This document shows, piece by piece, positions 38,797 through 47,242 of a stretch of 64,000 bases of DNA. Location: contig CP036424.1 of the NCBI GenBank assembly GCA_007745835.1, positions 953,001 to 1,017,000 of the forward strand. Reading direction: 5' to 3'. The DNA comes from Planctomycetes bacterium MalM25. Lineage in GTDB: Bacteria > Planctomycetota > Planctomycetia > Pirellulales > Lacipirellulaceae. The number at the start of each line of letters is the position of its first letter. Position 1 is the stretch's first letter. The notes below the pieces were generated by a model. That model was not told the origin of the DNA and did no database searches. It saw only the letters and a program-made list of their open reading frames with translations. The position numbers and the translations under genes are program-made.

Positions 38797-39168
38797 CAAC
38801 ACTGCTATCCGCTACTCTTTGGTGCAGATGCCTGCCGCTGTCTGGTGGTAGGCCGCGTCGGTTGCCTCATCCGGCCGCAGATGGCGGGTCCGCCAACTCG
38901 CGTCGGTGCCCGTCACCTCGGCAGGTTAGCTCGTGCGCGAATCCGTCTCCTGGCTGCCGATTCTACGCAGCCGAACCGATGGTCGCTAAGTACAAATGAG
39001 TGACCCTCCTGGGGCTTTGTCGTGCGAGTCACAACGGGCAGAAGGCAATGTCCTGTCTCGCTACTGCCGCCCACAGCCGCTGCCTAGATCTCCATAAGGA
39101 GAGCCTATCGATAGGTGATGCCGTAGCATCGCCCTCTAAAGCTGCGATAGACAGCCGGACGACGAAGC
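38797..39168. other. Gap after cusC
   Basis: No gene is supported; only shadow ORFs occur. The right edge abuts repeat copy C. Confidence 0.5.
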
Positions 39169-39207
39169 GGCGAGGTTTTGGTCGAGCCGGAAAGGCGGGA
39201 GCGTTAG
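39169..39207 (-). repeat. Dispersed hairpin repeat, copy C
   Basis: 39 bp with one mismatch to copy A. It starts 20 bp after the stop of the lectin-like gene (39227). Unlike A, B and D it lacks the coding-tail part. Confidence 0.85.
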
Positions 39208-39226
39208 GTGCCGCCGTACTCGGTTC

Positions 39227-39841
39227 TCAGCGGAGGTACCCCAGCTCTCGGCGATTCGATCGGCTGATCGCGGCGACAACGACGAGGCCTACCCCAACCA
39301 GCGACGACGGCTCGGGAACGACTTCGACGAGAGCCGACATCGGCCCGCCAGACGACGGGAAGAGACGAACGTCCGGGGCGTCGTTCCACTCGAACGCCCC
39401 GTTGGCGAAGTTGTAGAAGTGGACGTAGTCCTCGTCGCCGCCGAAGTTGTTCGGCTCGCCCGGGTTCCACCGCGTGTAGGTCACCGGGTCGCCGTTGGAC
39501 CAGACAAAGGTCCCATCGTCCGCGGCGTCGTTCAGACCGATCCAGAGATGATACGAGTCGGAGACGCCTCCTGGCTGGGGCTGTCCGGGGAAGGTGTCGA
39601 CGATCCACTCTTGCTCAGCCAGGTCGTTGATGGCAACGAGGTGTCCGCCGAGCTGCAGAGCTTCGGTCTCCGCTTCGGTCCAGGAGAGCCCGACCTGATT
39701 GATCCCATCCCCATGGAGCAGGTGGTAGGTGTGGCCGTTCGTCGGGTTCACAGCCGTCTTGGCGATGACGAGCCCGGCGTCGACTTGGCAGGCAGAGATC
39801 AGGAGAGTGGCGATGACGGCAGCAGCGATGGGGAGTCTCAT
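39227..39841 (-). CDS. C-type lectin-fold secreted protein with PEP-CTERM tail
   Basis: 204 aa. A signal peptide (AAAVIATLLISACQVDAG) is followed by a C-type lectin domain: YHLLHGDG, SWTEAETEALQLGGHLVAI, WIGLNDAADDGTFVWSNG, WNPGEPNNFGGDEDYV and EWNDAP, the last two carrying the EPN and WND sugar/Ca motifs. The C terminus VPEPSS plus a hydrophobic segment and RSNRRE is a PEP-CTERM signal. It would be exported and anchored or processed at the surface. Odd cargo for a metal/defence island. Confidence 0.85.
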   Translation of the reverse strand: MRLPIAAAVIATLLISACQVDAGLVIAKTAVNPTNGHTYHLLHGDGINQVGLSWTEAETEALQLGGHLVAINDLAEQEWIVDTFPGQPQPGGVSDSYHLWIGLNDAADDGTFVWSNGDPVTYTRWNPGEPNNFGGDEDYVHFYNFANGAFEWNDAPDVRLFPSSGGPMSALVEVVPEPSSLVGVGLVVVAAISRSNRRELGYLR

Positions 39842-39910
39842 GAGCGATCCTCGGAGTCAGGGCGGGAAGTACGAGCACCAGAAGTACCCGACTCCGCTGA
39901 CAGACGTGGG

Positions 39911-40675
39911 TCAGCCCTTCTTCGTGAGCCGCGGTCGGCTCTTCATCGCCAGGTACGTTTCGAGCCGATCGATGAGCACCCGTTCGGCCCGGCCGTAGCG
40001 GTTGCGGTTGGAGGCGATGACGCGGGCCACATCGAGGTAGCCCAGCTCGCCGAGGAACGGGAGCCTCGGCAGCTGCGGGATCAGTCGGTCGTTCGGCAGA
40101 TCGGCCAAGAGCCGTTCCGGGTCGCGGTACCGTTCGACGAGCTTCTCGCCGCGCTTCCGGGCGATCAGGATTAGCACGAAGTCGCGGCGGTCGTCGAAGA
40201 GCCGTTCTTCGTCGTACCAACCGCACCGCCAGAGCCCGACCCGGGCGTTGCGTGCCAGTTGATCGGAGGCGTAGCCGTTCTGTCCGTTGTGGTTGGAGAC
40301 CTTGGCTCCGAGCGAGCTGTGGTACTTCATCTCGACGTAGACGGTCGTCGGCGTCGGCTTCTCCCAGGTGATGACGCAGTCGACCTCGGTCTGGCCCTCG
40401 TGCCACGGGGCGAGGTGTCGCGGAAACGCCGGTTGGCGATCCCAGGGTCGTATCCGCAGACCGCGGTAGAGCTGACGCGGGAACCGCTCCTCGCCGAGGG
40501 CCGCGTTGAGGAGATCGGGAACCCACCACCGTGGGTTGAGGGCTTCGAGCACGCCGAACAGCTCGCCGGTGACGACATCCTCGGAGGTCGGCCGGACGAT
40601 CAGCGGACACTTGATCTCGCCGTCCCGGGCGTGCCGACAGACGTCGCCCCCCTTGCCACCGAGTTCGGTCAGCAT
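39911..40675 (-). CDS. PD-(D/E)XK nuclease-like protein
   Basis: 254 aa. A restriction-enzyme-like core is visible: Glu in an N-terminal helix (TSEDVVTGELFGVL), Asp in TEVDCVITW and ExK in VYVEMKYHSS. The remaining sequence is unrecognised. Its start overlaps the end of the next upstream gene by 7 nt (ATGCTGA), so translation is probably coupled to the RecB-like nuclease. Confidence 0.6.
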   Translation of the reverse strand: MLTELGGKGGDVCRHARDGEIKCPLIVRPTSEDVVTGELFGVLEALNPRWWVPDLLNAALGEERFPRQLYRGLRIRPWDRQPAFPRHLAPWHEGQTEVDCVITWEKPTPTTVYVEMKYHSSLGAKVSNHNGQNGYASDQLARNARVGLWRCGWYDEERLFDDRRDFVLILIARKRGEKLVERYRDPERLLADLPNDRLIPQLPRLPFLGELGYLDVARVIASNRNRYGRAERVLIDRLETYLAMKSRPRLTKKG

Positions 40676-41559
40676 GGTGCGGCCTCCGGGAGTCGCTCAG
40701 GGAGTGGCTCACTGGTTGGCTCACGGTAGTCGCCGAGTTGGATCAGCTCCCACTCCGTCGGCGTGGCCGGCTTCCATTCCAGGCACTCGGCTCGGTAGGG
40801 ACAGCCCGAACAGTTGAGTGGCGACTCGATCGGGTAGAAGACCTTCGCCGCGATCGCCCGTTGGATCGTCTGGACGAGATCACCGAGTCGCCCGACGTCA
40901 TCGACGCCGCGGCTCGTCGTGAGCAGTTGGGCTCGCGGCGTCTTCGTCTTGGTGAGCACCGCGTACTCGATCCGCGGCCAGACGCCCCGCGACTCGACAA
41001 CCGCGTTGGCGTAGCAGGTCGCTTGCAGAGCCGTGTCGATCTGGTCTTGGGTATAGGCCCGCTTCGAGGTCTTCAGCTCCCGGATCGTTAGCCCGTCGTC
41101 CTCGCCGTAGATCAGGTCGGCAACCGTCGCTAGCGGTGTTTCGAGCGGGTCGCCCGACGAGTTCACCAGCGGCACGAGGACCGTCTGCTCGACCTGTCGG
41201 ATGTGCTTCGGCGGTTCGAGCTTCAGGTAAGTCTCGACGAGCGTCATGCCCTGCTCGATCAGGCCGTCCCGGGTCTCGCGGGAACCGTACACGACCTTCG
41301 CCTCGTTCTCTCGGCGTTCGAACTCCTCAATCAGCTTCCAACGGACCTCCTCGACGTTGAGGTCAGGAACACTCGCCCGCTCGATCCGCTGAAGCTGGAG
41401 GTGGTACTCGGCGAGGGCCTCGTGGACCGCCCCGCCGAGCACCAATCCGCTGGCGACGGTGTCGCTTGGCAGCTTGAGGATCCGCTGAAAGTAGTACTGC
41501 AGCGGGCAGCGTTGGTACTGGCTAATAGCCGAGTACGACGTGTGGGGTCGATACCCCAT
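40669..41559 (-). CDS. RecB/Cas4-like nuclease with 4Fe-4S cluster
   Basis: 296 aa. YSAISQYQRCPLQYYF (first Cys), GGAVHEALA (the GxxxHxxLE-like helix), VADLIY (Asp), IRELKTSK (ExK) and a C-terminal CSGCPYRAEC give a PD-(D/E)XK nuclease with four Cys for an iron-sulphur cluster, as in Cas4 and AddB. It follows the TxxQ-type protein by 52 bp. End processing of DNA in recombination or replication is likely. No cas gene or CRISPR array is near. Confidence 0.85.
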   Translation of the reverse strand: MGYRPHTSYSAISQYQRCPLQYYFQRILKLPSDTVASGLVLGGAVHEALAEYHLQLQRIERASVPDLNVEEVRWKLIEEFERRENEAKVVYGSRETRDGLIEQGMTLVETYLKLEPPKHIRQVEQTVLVPLVNSSGDPLETPLATVADLIYGEDDGLTIRELKTSKRAYTQDQIDTALQATCYANAVVESRGVWPRIEYAVLTKTKTPRAQLLTTSRGVDDVGRLGDLVQTIQRAIAAKVFYPIESPLNCSGCPYRAECLEWKPATPTEWELIQLGDYREPTSEPLPERLPEAAPC

Positions 41560-41611
41560 CGGGGACCTCCATGCGGATCGAGGACGGGTAAGAACTTGCC
41601 GACGACGCCCG

Positions 41612-42127
41612 CTAGGTGCGAGCAGGCTGCTCCGCGGTGAGTCGGTCGAGGACCGTACCCGCCTCCCGCTTCGTCAGGTCGTAGAGGCCGACCGACTTGC
41701 CGAGGATGTCGGCGATGCGGCCTTCGAGCTGCGGCGTCGAGAGGTCGCTCCGCTTACTGATCGAGACGAGGTACTGGACCTGCTTGTTGGTCGCCGGCTC
41801 GTCGGGCTTGCCCTTGGCGGGACGCGTCTCGGTAGGGGCGGTCGGCTGCGTCCCGATCCGATTGACCGGTTGGGTCCGCGGTGCGGCGGCCGGTCGGGGC
41901 GTCGCCGGTGGGGCGTCCCGATGGGCGATCGCCGACTCGCCCTCGTACCGTTCGATCTGGTCGGTCAGCGAGGCGTCGGCTAGGTCGTAGATCTCGCGGA
42001 CCTTCTCGATGACGCCGTCGGGGTCGTCGAGCGGGACGCCGACCTCGCCCTCGACGTTGATGCTGAAGCCGGTCGAGTTGTAGTCACGGGTTAGCTTGCG
42101 GCTCAGGCCGACGTTGACGCGGAGCAT
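41612..42127 (-). CDS. Unknown protein, recombination-associated type
   Basis: 171 aa. The N-terminal half (MLRVNVGLSRKL followed by STGFSINVEGEV) resembles a family found next to RecB-like nucleases and recombinases in mobile elements. A Pro/Ala-rich linker follows, then a C-terminal TNKQVQYLVSI...LTKREAGTVLDRL helical motif. The exact function is unknown. Confidence 0.55.
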   Translation of the reverse strand: MLRVNVGLSRKLTRDYNSTGFSINVEGEVGVPLDDPDGVIEKVREIYDLADASLTDQIERYEGESAIAHRDAPPATPRPAAAPRTQPVNRIGTQPTAPTETRPAKGKPDEPATNKQVQYLVSISKRSDLSTPQLEGRIADILGKSVGLYDLTKREAGTVLDRLTAEQPART

Positions 42128-42159
42128 GACGAATCGCCTCGGGGTGCTAGGGGGACGAC

Positions 42160-44013
42160 CTAGGTACCCGAGTCGGCAGCGTCTGCCGATGGCTTGGCTG
42201 GTATGAACCCCGAACGCCCGTGTTCTGCGGCCGTGAACCGATAAACGTTCGCGACAGTTTCGATGTCTTCTGGAGGTTCCTCGTTCTCGATCACTAGCAC
42301 TTGCAGTGCTCCAGAATAGGTTGCCAGCGACCTGTAGAACTGCTCCTTAAACATCCTTGGCAGCGTGATGTCTTCCTTGTCGGGCTCGCGATAGACCGCC
42401 AGCGGAGTGTCTACGACTACGATTCCCGGATGGGGTTTGCCCTCTTCGATGCAGTAACGAGCTAGGCCGAGGTTGAACGCCGTACGCAGAACGGCACGAA
42501 CGCCCTTGCCGTGGTCGGCTCTTTTTCGACCACCGATCACGATGTCTTGATCTTCACTGCTGTAGACCACTTCTGCGGCACCGGGGAAACCCCACTCATC
42601 CAGGAGTGCTCTTATCGACGCACCAAGTTTCTCGTACTCCACGGTGCGGAGCGTGCTACTCGGTTTACGACGGGCTTTCTTTCGGTTCTTCTCTTCCGCG
42701 AGGATGGACTCGTAGTTGTCGAGTTCTTCGTAAAGTACTTGACACCTCCCCAGTCGATCTCGGATTTCACGCAGCTCGCTGGATTGGCGAACGTACGTAT
42801 CAATCCTCCCTTCGATCGTGGTCGCGAGGATCCGATCGAGTTCCGTGAGGCGGTCACGGAGGTCTGCCAGCCCATCATCGAGCGTCCGAAGCTCTTCGTC
42901 GGTGGAAGCACGCGTTTTCTGAAGATCGGTGAGCAGCCGCTTCACTTTCTCCGATTCTGCTTTCGCGGCCGTCACGACGGCTTCGGGAGATGCGGCCTGC
43001 TCAGCATGAGACTGAGAGTGATGTTCGTGTTGTGCTCCGCACACAGGACAACGGACTTCAGTGTGCTCTAGCAGAAGTCGTCCCGCTATACCGACTGCTT
43101 CCAAACGCTTTGCATCTGACTCGTACTGCGTCTGCAGCATGTCGAATCGCCGAGATACTTCATCGAGAACTCGCACTCGTGCCTCTGCAGACCTTACTCC
43201 TTGAAAGACTTCGGTGCGTTCTGCGTCATAAGATTGAGCTGACTCCTCCGCCATGGCGAGTTCGGCCAGGACACCGTCGAGAGCCCCTTCTACTTTCTCT
43301 AGCCTGCTGGCTACTTCCTCGGCGTCCTTCCCCGCGTCTAGCTTTTCGATACTCGCCTTCGTCCTGCTGATCAGCGAATCCAAGAGCTCTCGACGTCCTT
43401 GGGTTTCCCCTCTCAGGTGCTTTGGATCAGGTTGTTCTTCAACGTCGCTATCGTCGTTGCCTGTCAGCAGCAGATGAAGGACTCGTTCGGCTCCAGTTTG
43501 CTGCTCGTACGAATCAGCCGGTAAAGGAGATGAGTCGGAGACGATGTCCGTCTCGGTAACCACGACGAGCTTCGCGAGGTCGCGGAAGCTCAATGCCTTA
43601 GTGGTTCCCCTCTGGTTCGTCCTCACTTTACGATCTTCAAGGCCCGTCAGCCTGAGAAGCACTGATGAGATCGACTCGTCGTTCTGGCTGGCCGAGTCCT
43701 TGATGGGCACGCGGTCGCCATCAGCCTGGCGATACTCGACTGCCCCCGTCGCCAACGAACGCGAGATCTCGTGGAGACTGTCGTCGGAACGGCGAACTAA
43801 AGTTGCCGCGATATGGGTGTAGCCGACTGCTTCCGGAATGGCCTTCGGCGGCGTACGTGCCCCGAAGACGTAGTCGAGACAGTCGACTACGTAAGTCTTG
43901 CCGGTCTCAGACGCCCCTACGATGACACTAAGCCCATCCTCGAAACTGAGCGATGCCTCGGGGAGTGCCGTGCCGACGACGCTGATTCGGCGTATGTAGA
44001 ATCCGGAACTCAT
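42160..44013 (-). CDS. ABC-3C system ATPase (SMC/Rad50-like)
   Basis: 617 aa from ATG 44013, overlapping the upstream gene by ATGA. Walker A GASETGKT (33-40), coiled coil with a Rad50-type zinc hook CPVC (Cys322, Cys325), and Walker B near PGIVVVDTPL. This ATPase, the middle component and the REase-type gene form a three-component system of the ABC-3C kind described from comparative genomics, thought to act in conflict and defence. It is AT-rich for this genome. Confidence 0.85.
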   Translation of the reverse strand: MSSGFYIRRISVVGTALPEASLSFEDGLSVIVGASETGKTYVVDCLDYVFGARTPPKAIPEAVGYTHIAATLVRRSDDSLHEISRSLATGAVEYRQADGDRVPIKDSASQNDESISSVLLRLTGLEDRKVRTNQRGTTKALSFRDLAKLVVVTETDIVSDSSPLPADSYEQQTGAERVLHLLLTGNDDSDVEEQPDPKHLRGETQGRRELLDSLISRTKASIEKLDAGKDAEEVASRLEKVEGALDGVLAELAMAEESAQSYDAERTEVFQGVRSAEARVRVLDEVSRRFDMLQTQYESDAKRLEAVGIAGRLLLEHTEVRCPVCGAQHEHHSQSHAEQAASPEAVVTAAKAESEKVKRLLTDLQKTRASTDEELRTLDDGLADLRDRLTELDRILATTIEGRIDTYVRQSSELREIRDRLGRCQVLYEELDNYESILAEEKNRKKARRKPSSTLRTVEYEKLGASIRALLDEWGFPGAAEVVYSSEDQDIVIGGRKRADHGKGVRAVLRTAFNLGLARYCIEEGKPHPGIVVVDTPLAVYREPDKEDITLPRMFKEQFYRSLATYSGALQVLVIENEEPPEDIETVANVYRFTAAEHGRSGFIPAKPSADAADSGT

Positions 44014-44504
44014 TGCGCCCAGAGCTCCCAATCAGCGTCAGTCGCCATCTCGAACTCTGCCCCCCAATCTCCGAGATGGCGTTTGGCGTAAGCCCTTAGC
44101 TGTCGATCGTTTAGGGTCTTAAAGCGGCGATCTACCCACGACGCTCTGTCTCGAAGGGCAGCCAGATAGACTCCGTCACACGCATCCAGGAAGACCCCTG
44201 TATAGTCATTGGCGGAGTAGTAGATGCCGGCTTTCTGGTACCGCGTAGTCACCAGGCTGCGGCTGTAGAACAGCTGGAGACCTTGCCTCAGTGGGCCACG
44301 ACGCACGAGTATCTCGCCGCTTCGGTATGGCGTATCGGGGTGGAGGCTTTCGGGGCCTTCCTCGATATCCGAGGAGTGGACGCACAGATAGTCGTAGATG
44401 ACGAGCCTGCTTAGCGAAGCTTTGCGGGGAAAGATGGCTTCGAGGATCGTAGCCGCACGCAGTCCGAGCTCGACTGAGGAGTTGAAAGGATCTACGTTTG
44501 CCAT
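44010..44504 (-). CDS. ABC-3C middle component
   Basis: 164 aa from ATG 44504; GTG 44516 would overlap the upstream gene. Family features are LVIYDYLCVHSSD, SLHPDTPYRSGEILVRRGPL, GIYYSANDYTGVFLDAC and LRDRASWV. It probably bridges the ATPase and the effector. No catalytic residues were seen. Confidence 0.75.
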   Translation of the reverse strand: MANVDPFNSSVELGLRAATILEAIFPRKASLSRLVIYDYLCVHSSDIEEGPESLHPDTPYRSGEILVRRGPLRQGLQLFYSRSLVTTRYQKAGIYYSANDYTGVFLDACDGVYLAALRDRASWVDRRFKTLNDRQLRAYAKRHLGDWGAEFEMATDADWELWAQ

Positions 44505-44506
44505 CG

Positions 44507-45586
44507 TTACACCCACTTGAGCCGGTCGTCGTTAGACAGCTGGAAACAGATGCCGCTCCGATCGTTTGTGTGCATCCTTTCTACAAGGGCGTGATCGGTA
44601 ATCTGTAACGCCCGTGCCTTTTCAACGACTGCCTTCACACGTTCGTAGCCGTCGGGATGCAGGTCGCGTGCCACCTGCTTGAGGCCATCATAGTACTGGT
44701 CCTTTAGCTGCTGGTACGATTCCGGGGGAAGGTTATCTCGTGAGAACGTGCGAAGAGATTCGGCACAGTAGAAGTCTCTCCTTGAGTCTTCAAAGTGCTC
44801 GGTTAGCACGGGGTCCGGCTGAAGGTCATCGACTGCTTGGATTGCGTGTTGAGAGTGACTGTCGTACGCGTCGAGCAGATGCTGCACGTACGTTAACTCT
44901 TCTTGAGTAATCGTCTTTGGGGCAGCCTTGGGGAGCGGCTTCCGTGGAGGCATTCCACCAAAGCGGTTCGTGTAGTACGGCGTCGATCTGTGCCCTTTGA
45001 TGAGTTCATATGGCGATTCGTAGGAGAAGACGCTGAAGTCTGCCGCCTCAATGAGGCTCTTGAGTCCACCGGATAGTCCGATAGCTTGCTTCTTGATGAT
45101 CTTTTCCTTGACCCACTTGTCCCAGTTAGACATCAGGCCATCGCGGAGGGCCTCTTGGTTACGGAACAGATCGCAAAGACTGGTACCAGCCCCTTGCGGA
45201 GCGACAAATCGATACTTGGAGGGCATCGAGTAGTCGCCACGCTCGACGTAGTAGAACAGCTTCCCCAGTTCGACCCAGATGTTGGTCGGAGTGAGTGGGT
45301 TCTTGTAGTGCTTGCACTGATAATTGTCCCACTCGCCAGCAGTCTCGTCGATCCATCCGATCACATCGCGGCCTTTGTCGCCGGCACCCCCGCACTGTTC
45401 AATCCGTTCGTAGCATGCCTCTAGCGAGGTGGCCCACTCGACCGTGAATGCCTCCCATTCACCGGAGCTGTAGGCCCGAATGCGATCGATTGGTTGAAAA
45501 GGTAGGCCCTGACGAGCGATATCCGGGGGTGGTGCCGCCAATTTCGGCGGCTTGGGCATGTCGATAGTCGTAAGCTTATCTGGCAT
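44507..45586 (-). CDS. ABC-3C effector with PD-(D/E)XK nuclease domain
   Basis: 359 aa. Mrr-like nuclease residues: Glu50 (FTVEW), Asp74 (GRDVIGW), and Gln90-Cys-Lys92 (NYQCKHY). The C-terminal half is an alpha-helical interaction region ending QLSNDDRLKWV. It is the first gene of the trio. DNA cleavage triggered by the ATPase/middle component is inferred from the family. Confidence 0.8.
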   Translation of the reverse strand: MPDKLTTIDMPKPPKLAAPPPDIARQGLPFQPIDRIRAYSSGEWEAFTVEWATSLEACYERIEQCGGAGDKGRDVIGWIDETAGEWDNYQCKHYKNPLTPTNIWVELGKLFYYVERGDYSMPSKYRFVAPQGAGTSLCDLFRNQEALRDGLMSNWDKWVKEKIIKKQAIGLSGGLKSLIEAADFSVFSYESPYELIKGHRSTPYYTNRFGGMPPRKPLPKAAPKTITQEELTYVQHLLDAYDSHSQHAIQAVDDLQPDPVLTEHFEDSRRDFYCAESLRTFSRDNLPPESYQQLKDQYYDGLKQVARDLHPDGYERVKAVVEKARALQITDHALVERMHTNDRSGICFQLSNDDRLKWV

Positions 45587-45805
45587 TCCTTCACCCTACT
45601 CCATCGGCTCAGCGATCTGCCGAGTGACGTCGTCGTTCTTTAGGAGTGTGCCACGCGGCCCAGCTTTCCATGCGATCGAACGCGACCCGTAGGTCGGGAC
45701 GGCTGTCAGGTTCTACCAGATCGCAGCAGCGTGCCGGAGGGTTCGAGGACTTGCTCCGCCTGATCGGGGACGAGAGCGACGCGAGTAGGGTCGCTTATGT
45801 GGTCT
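45587..45805. other. Region upstream of the ABC-3C genes
   Basis: No gene was seen. It should hold the ABC-3C promoter on the minus strand and ends at repeat copy D. Confidence 0.5.
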
Positions 45806-45864
45806 GGCGAGATTTTGATCGAGGTCGGAAAGGGGGAGGCTCAGGTGGCCTTCTGGGCAATTGC
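45806..45864 (-). repeat. Dispersed hairpin repeat, copy D
   Basis: The most diverged copy, matching A in the GGCGAGATTTTG and GGAAAGG blocks and in the coding tail (the RNase H-like gene ends AIAQKAT-stop). The coding tail is part of the gene at 45841. Confidence 0.75.
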
Positions 45865-46569
45865 CGGTGGTGAGGATTCGGGGTCGATCCGCCGGCGACC
45901 TTCACGGGTTTGGTAGCGAGCCCCGCAGGCTTTGCACCGCAGGATCCAGTCCCAGTAGAAACGCTGGCCGGGCTTACGGACTTGCCCCTTGACCGATCGG
46001 TGAGTGACAGCCGTCTGGCAACGGGGGCACGGATCGCCGTCGACGAGGATTCGGGTCTGTCGGGTCTTGGGCCGGGATGCGACCGACTTCGGGGCCGGCC
46101 GGCGATGGTAGGTCGGATCGGTGTGCTTGAGGGGGGACGCGTTCGCGAGCCTCGCTCGACGGACGCAGTCGGCGAAGGCCTCGTCGTGAGGGTTGGCTAG
46201 AACGACGGACACCTGCCGGTCGGTAAAGGCCTTGTCGAGCTCCTTCCACAGATCGGCGTCCTTAATCGGCCGTCCCCCGACCCGGGCTCGCCAGTTATCG
46301 AGCCGCCACTGCTTTAGCCTTCCGGCGGCAATCGCGTCATAGACCCGGCGATTGCCGAGGTGTAGCTCAACTGTAGATCCCCGTGGGCAGTGACGCAGGG
46401 CCGCGGTCGCGGCGGCGATCGCCATGCGATCTTTGGTTGAGTGTCGGTAGGCCCGCTGGTCGCGGCTTCGACCGGTGGGGGTGACGACGAGGAGGCCATA
46501 GGCACCGGGGCCGCTCGGGTGGGCGGCGAGGCCGTGGGCGTAGGCGTAGGTGGTGACCTGTTCGGACAT
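45841..46569 (-). CDS. Catalytically degenerate RNase H-like protein with zinc ribbon
   Basis: 242 aa from ATG 46569. The RNase HI fold is clear from YAHGLAAHPSGPGAYG (compare TDGSCxxNPGPGGYG), RMAIAAATAALRH and DADLWKELDKAF. The active-site Asp10 is His12, the Glu48 position is Ala50 and the Asp70 position is Gly/Asn, so nuclease activity is unlikely. Cys181-x2-Cys184 and Cys212-x2-Cys215 form a zinc ribbon. A nucleic-acid-binding role is inferred. Copy D of the repeat covers its last codons. Confidence 0.75.
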   Translation of the reverse strand: MSEQVTTYAYAHGLAAHPSGPGAYGLLVVTPTGRSRDQRAYRHSTKDRMAIAAATAALRHCPRGSTVELHLGNRRVYDAIAAGRLKQWRLDNWRARVGGRPIKDADLWKELDKAFTDRQVSVVLANPHDEAFADCVRRARLANASPLKHTDPTYHRRPAPKSVASRPKTRQTRILVDGDPCPRCQTAVTHRSVKGQVRKPGQRFYWDWILRCKACGARYQTREGRRRIDPESSPPAIAQKAT

Positions 46570-46731
46570 CGCGACAGCTCGATTGGGAGGCGTGCACGAC
46601 CCGCTCACGGAGTCGCTATCGAACACCCGTCGGGGACCTAATCTCGACGAGGCTACTGGGGTGAGGCGGGCCAACTAAGGACAGCCACCCGTCAGGACCC
46701 GGCGGTCATGGTCGCCAACGCCAATGGCGGC

Positions 46732-46777
46732 GTAAGCTCACGAGCCAGTAATTTCAGCCACCGACCCGTGAGCGTAC
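46732..46777. repeat. Inverted repeat in the gap near the RNase H-like gene
   Basis: GTAAGCTCACG (46732-46742) and CGTGAGCGTAC (46767-46777) pair with one mismatch around 24 bases. It could be a regulatory or replication structure. Confidence 0.45.
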
Positions 46778-46827
46778 AGCCGCATCGTGTCATCGTCTCA
46801 GGCTATAGAAGAAGAGGCGGTCAAAGC

Positions 46828-47076
46828 CTAGCACGTTTCGGCTGTCTCCTGCGGAGCGAACCTGGCGACCGCGTCGCAGCGTTCACCATCGAAGCGGTAA
46901 ACGATCAGTTCGGGGTCCGATTCCTCGGTCTCATCGAACAGGGTATTGTCGGTCCGCTTGGCTGAGGTCATCTCGACGGCGAATCGCATCGCGTCAGATT
47001 CGCTCTCAAACGACTTCATTGTCGTTTCATTTAACAACCAGTTCGTGGTCACAATAAAGCTGCCGAGCTTATGCAT
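46828..47076 (-). CDS. Small acidic hypothetical protein
   Basis: 82 aa from ATG 47076. MHKLGSFIVTTNWLLN, then an amphipathic helix and an acidic C-terminal half. No family recognised. It is coding-like in composition but could be spurious. Confidence 0.4.
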   Translation of the reverse strand: MHKLGSFIVTTNWLLNETTMKSFESESDAMRFAVEMTSAKRTDNTLFDETEESDPELIVYRFDGERCDAVARFAPQETAETC

Positions 47077-47242
47077 CTTTCTTACTTTGAGCTTGGTGAG
47101 AATGGGCGTCGGTATGGCCGAGAACGATGCGGCCGAAGTGGACCGACGCCGCTAACTCCTATACCCTCCAAGCTGTTACCCGCTACATACTGCCAGGGAG
47201 ATCGGTGGCGAGCTGATACGGACGGCGGATCTAGGAAAGCCC

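Noticed and set aside
40669-41559. Cas4 of a CRISPR system
   Set aside because: No repeat array and no cas1, cas2 or effector gene nearby; RecB-like nuclease is the safer call.
41549-41565. CCCCATCGGGG near the RecB-like gene start
   Set aside because: It overlaps the first codons of the nuclease gene and lacks the promoter context of the two CsoR sites.
14807-45864. Classical integron attC array
   Set aside because: Only A and C have an RYYYAAC-like core, no convincing paired GTTRRRY site was found, and no intI is present; blocks are much larger than cassettes. Kept only as an alternative explanation.
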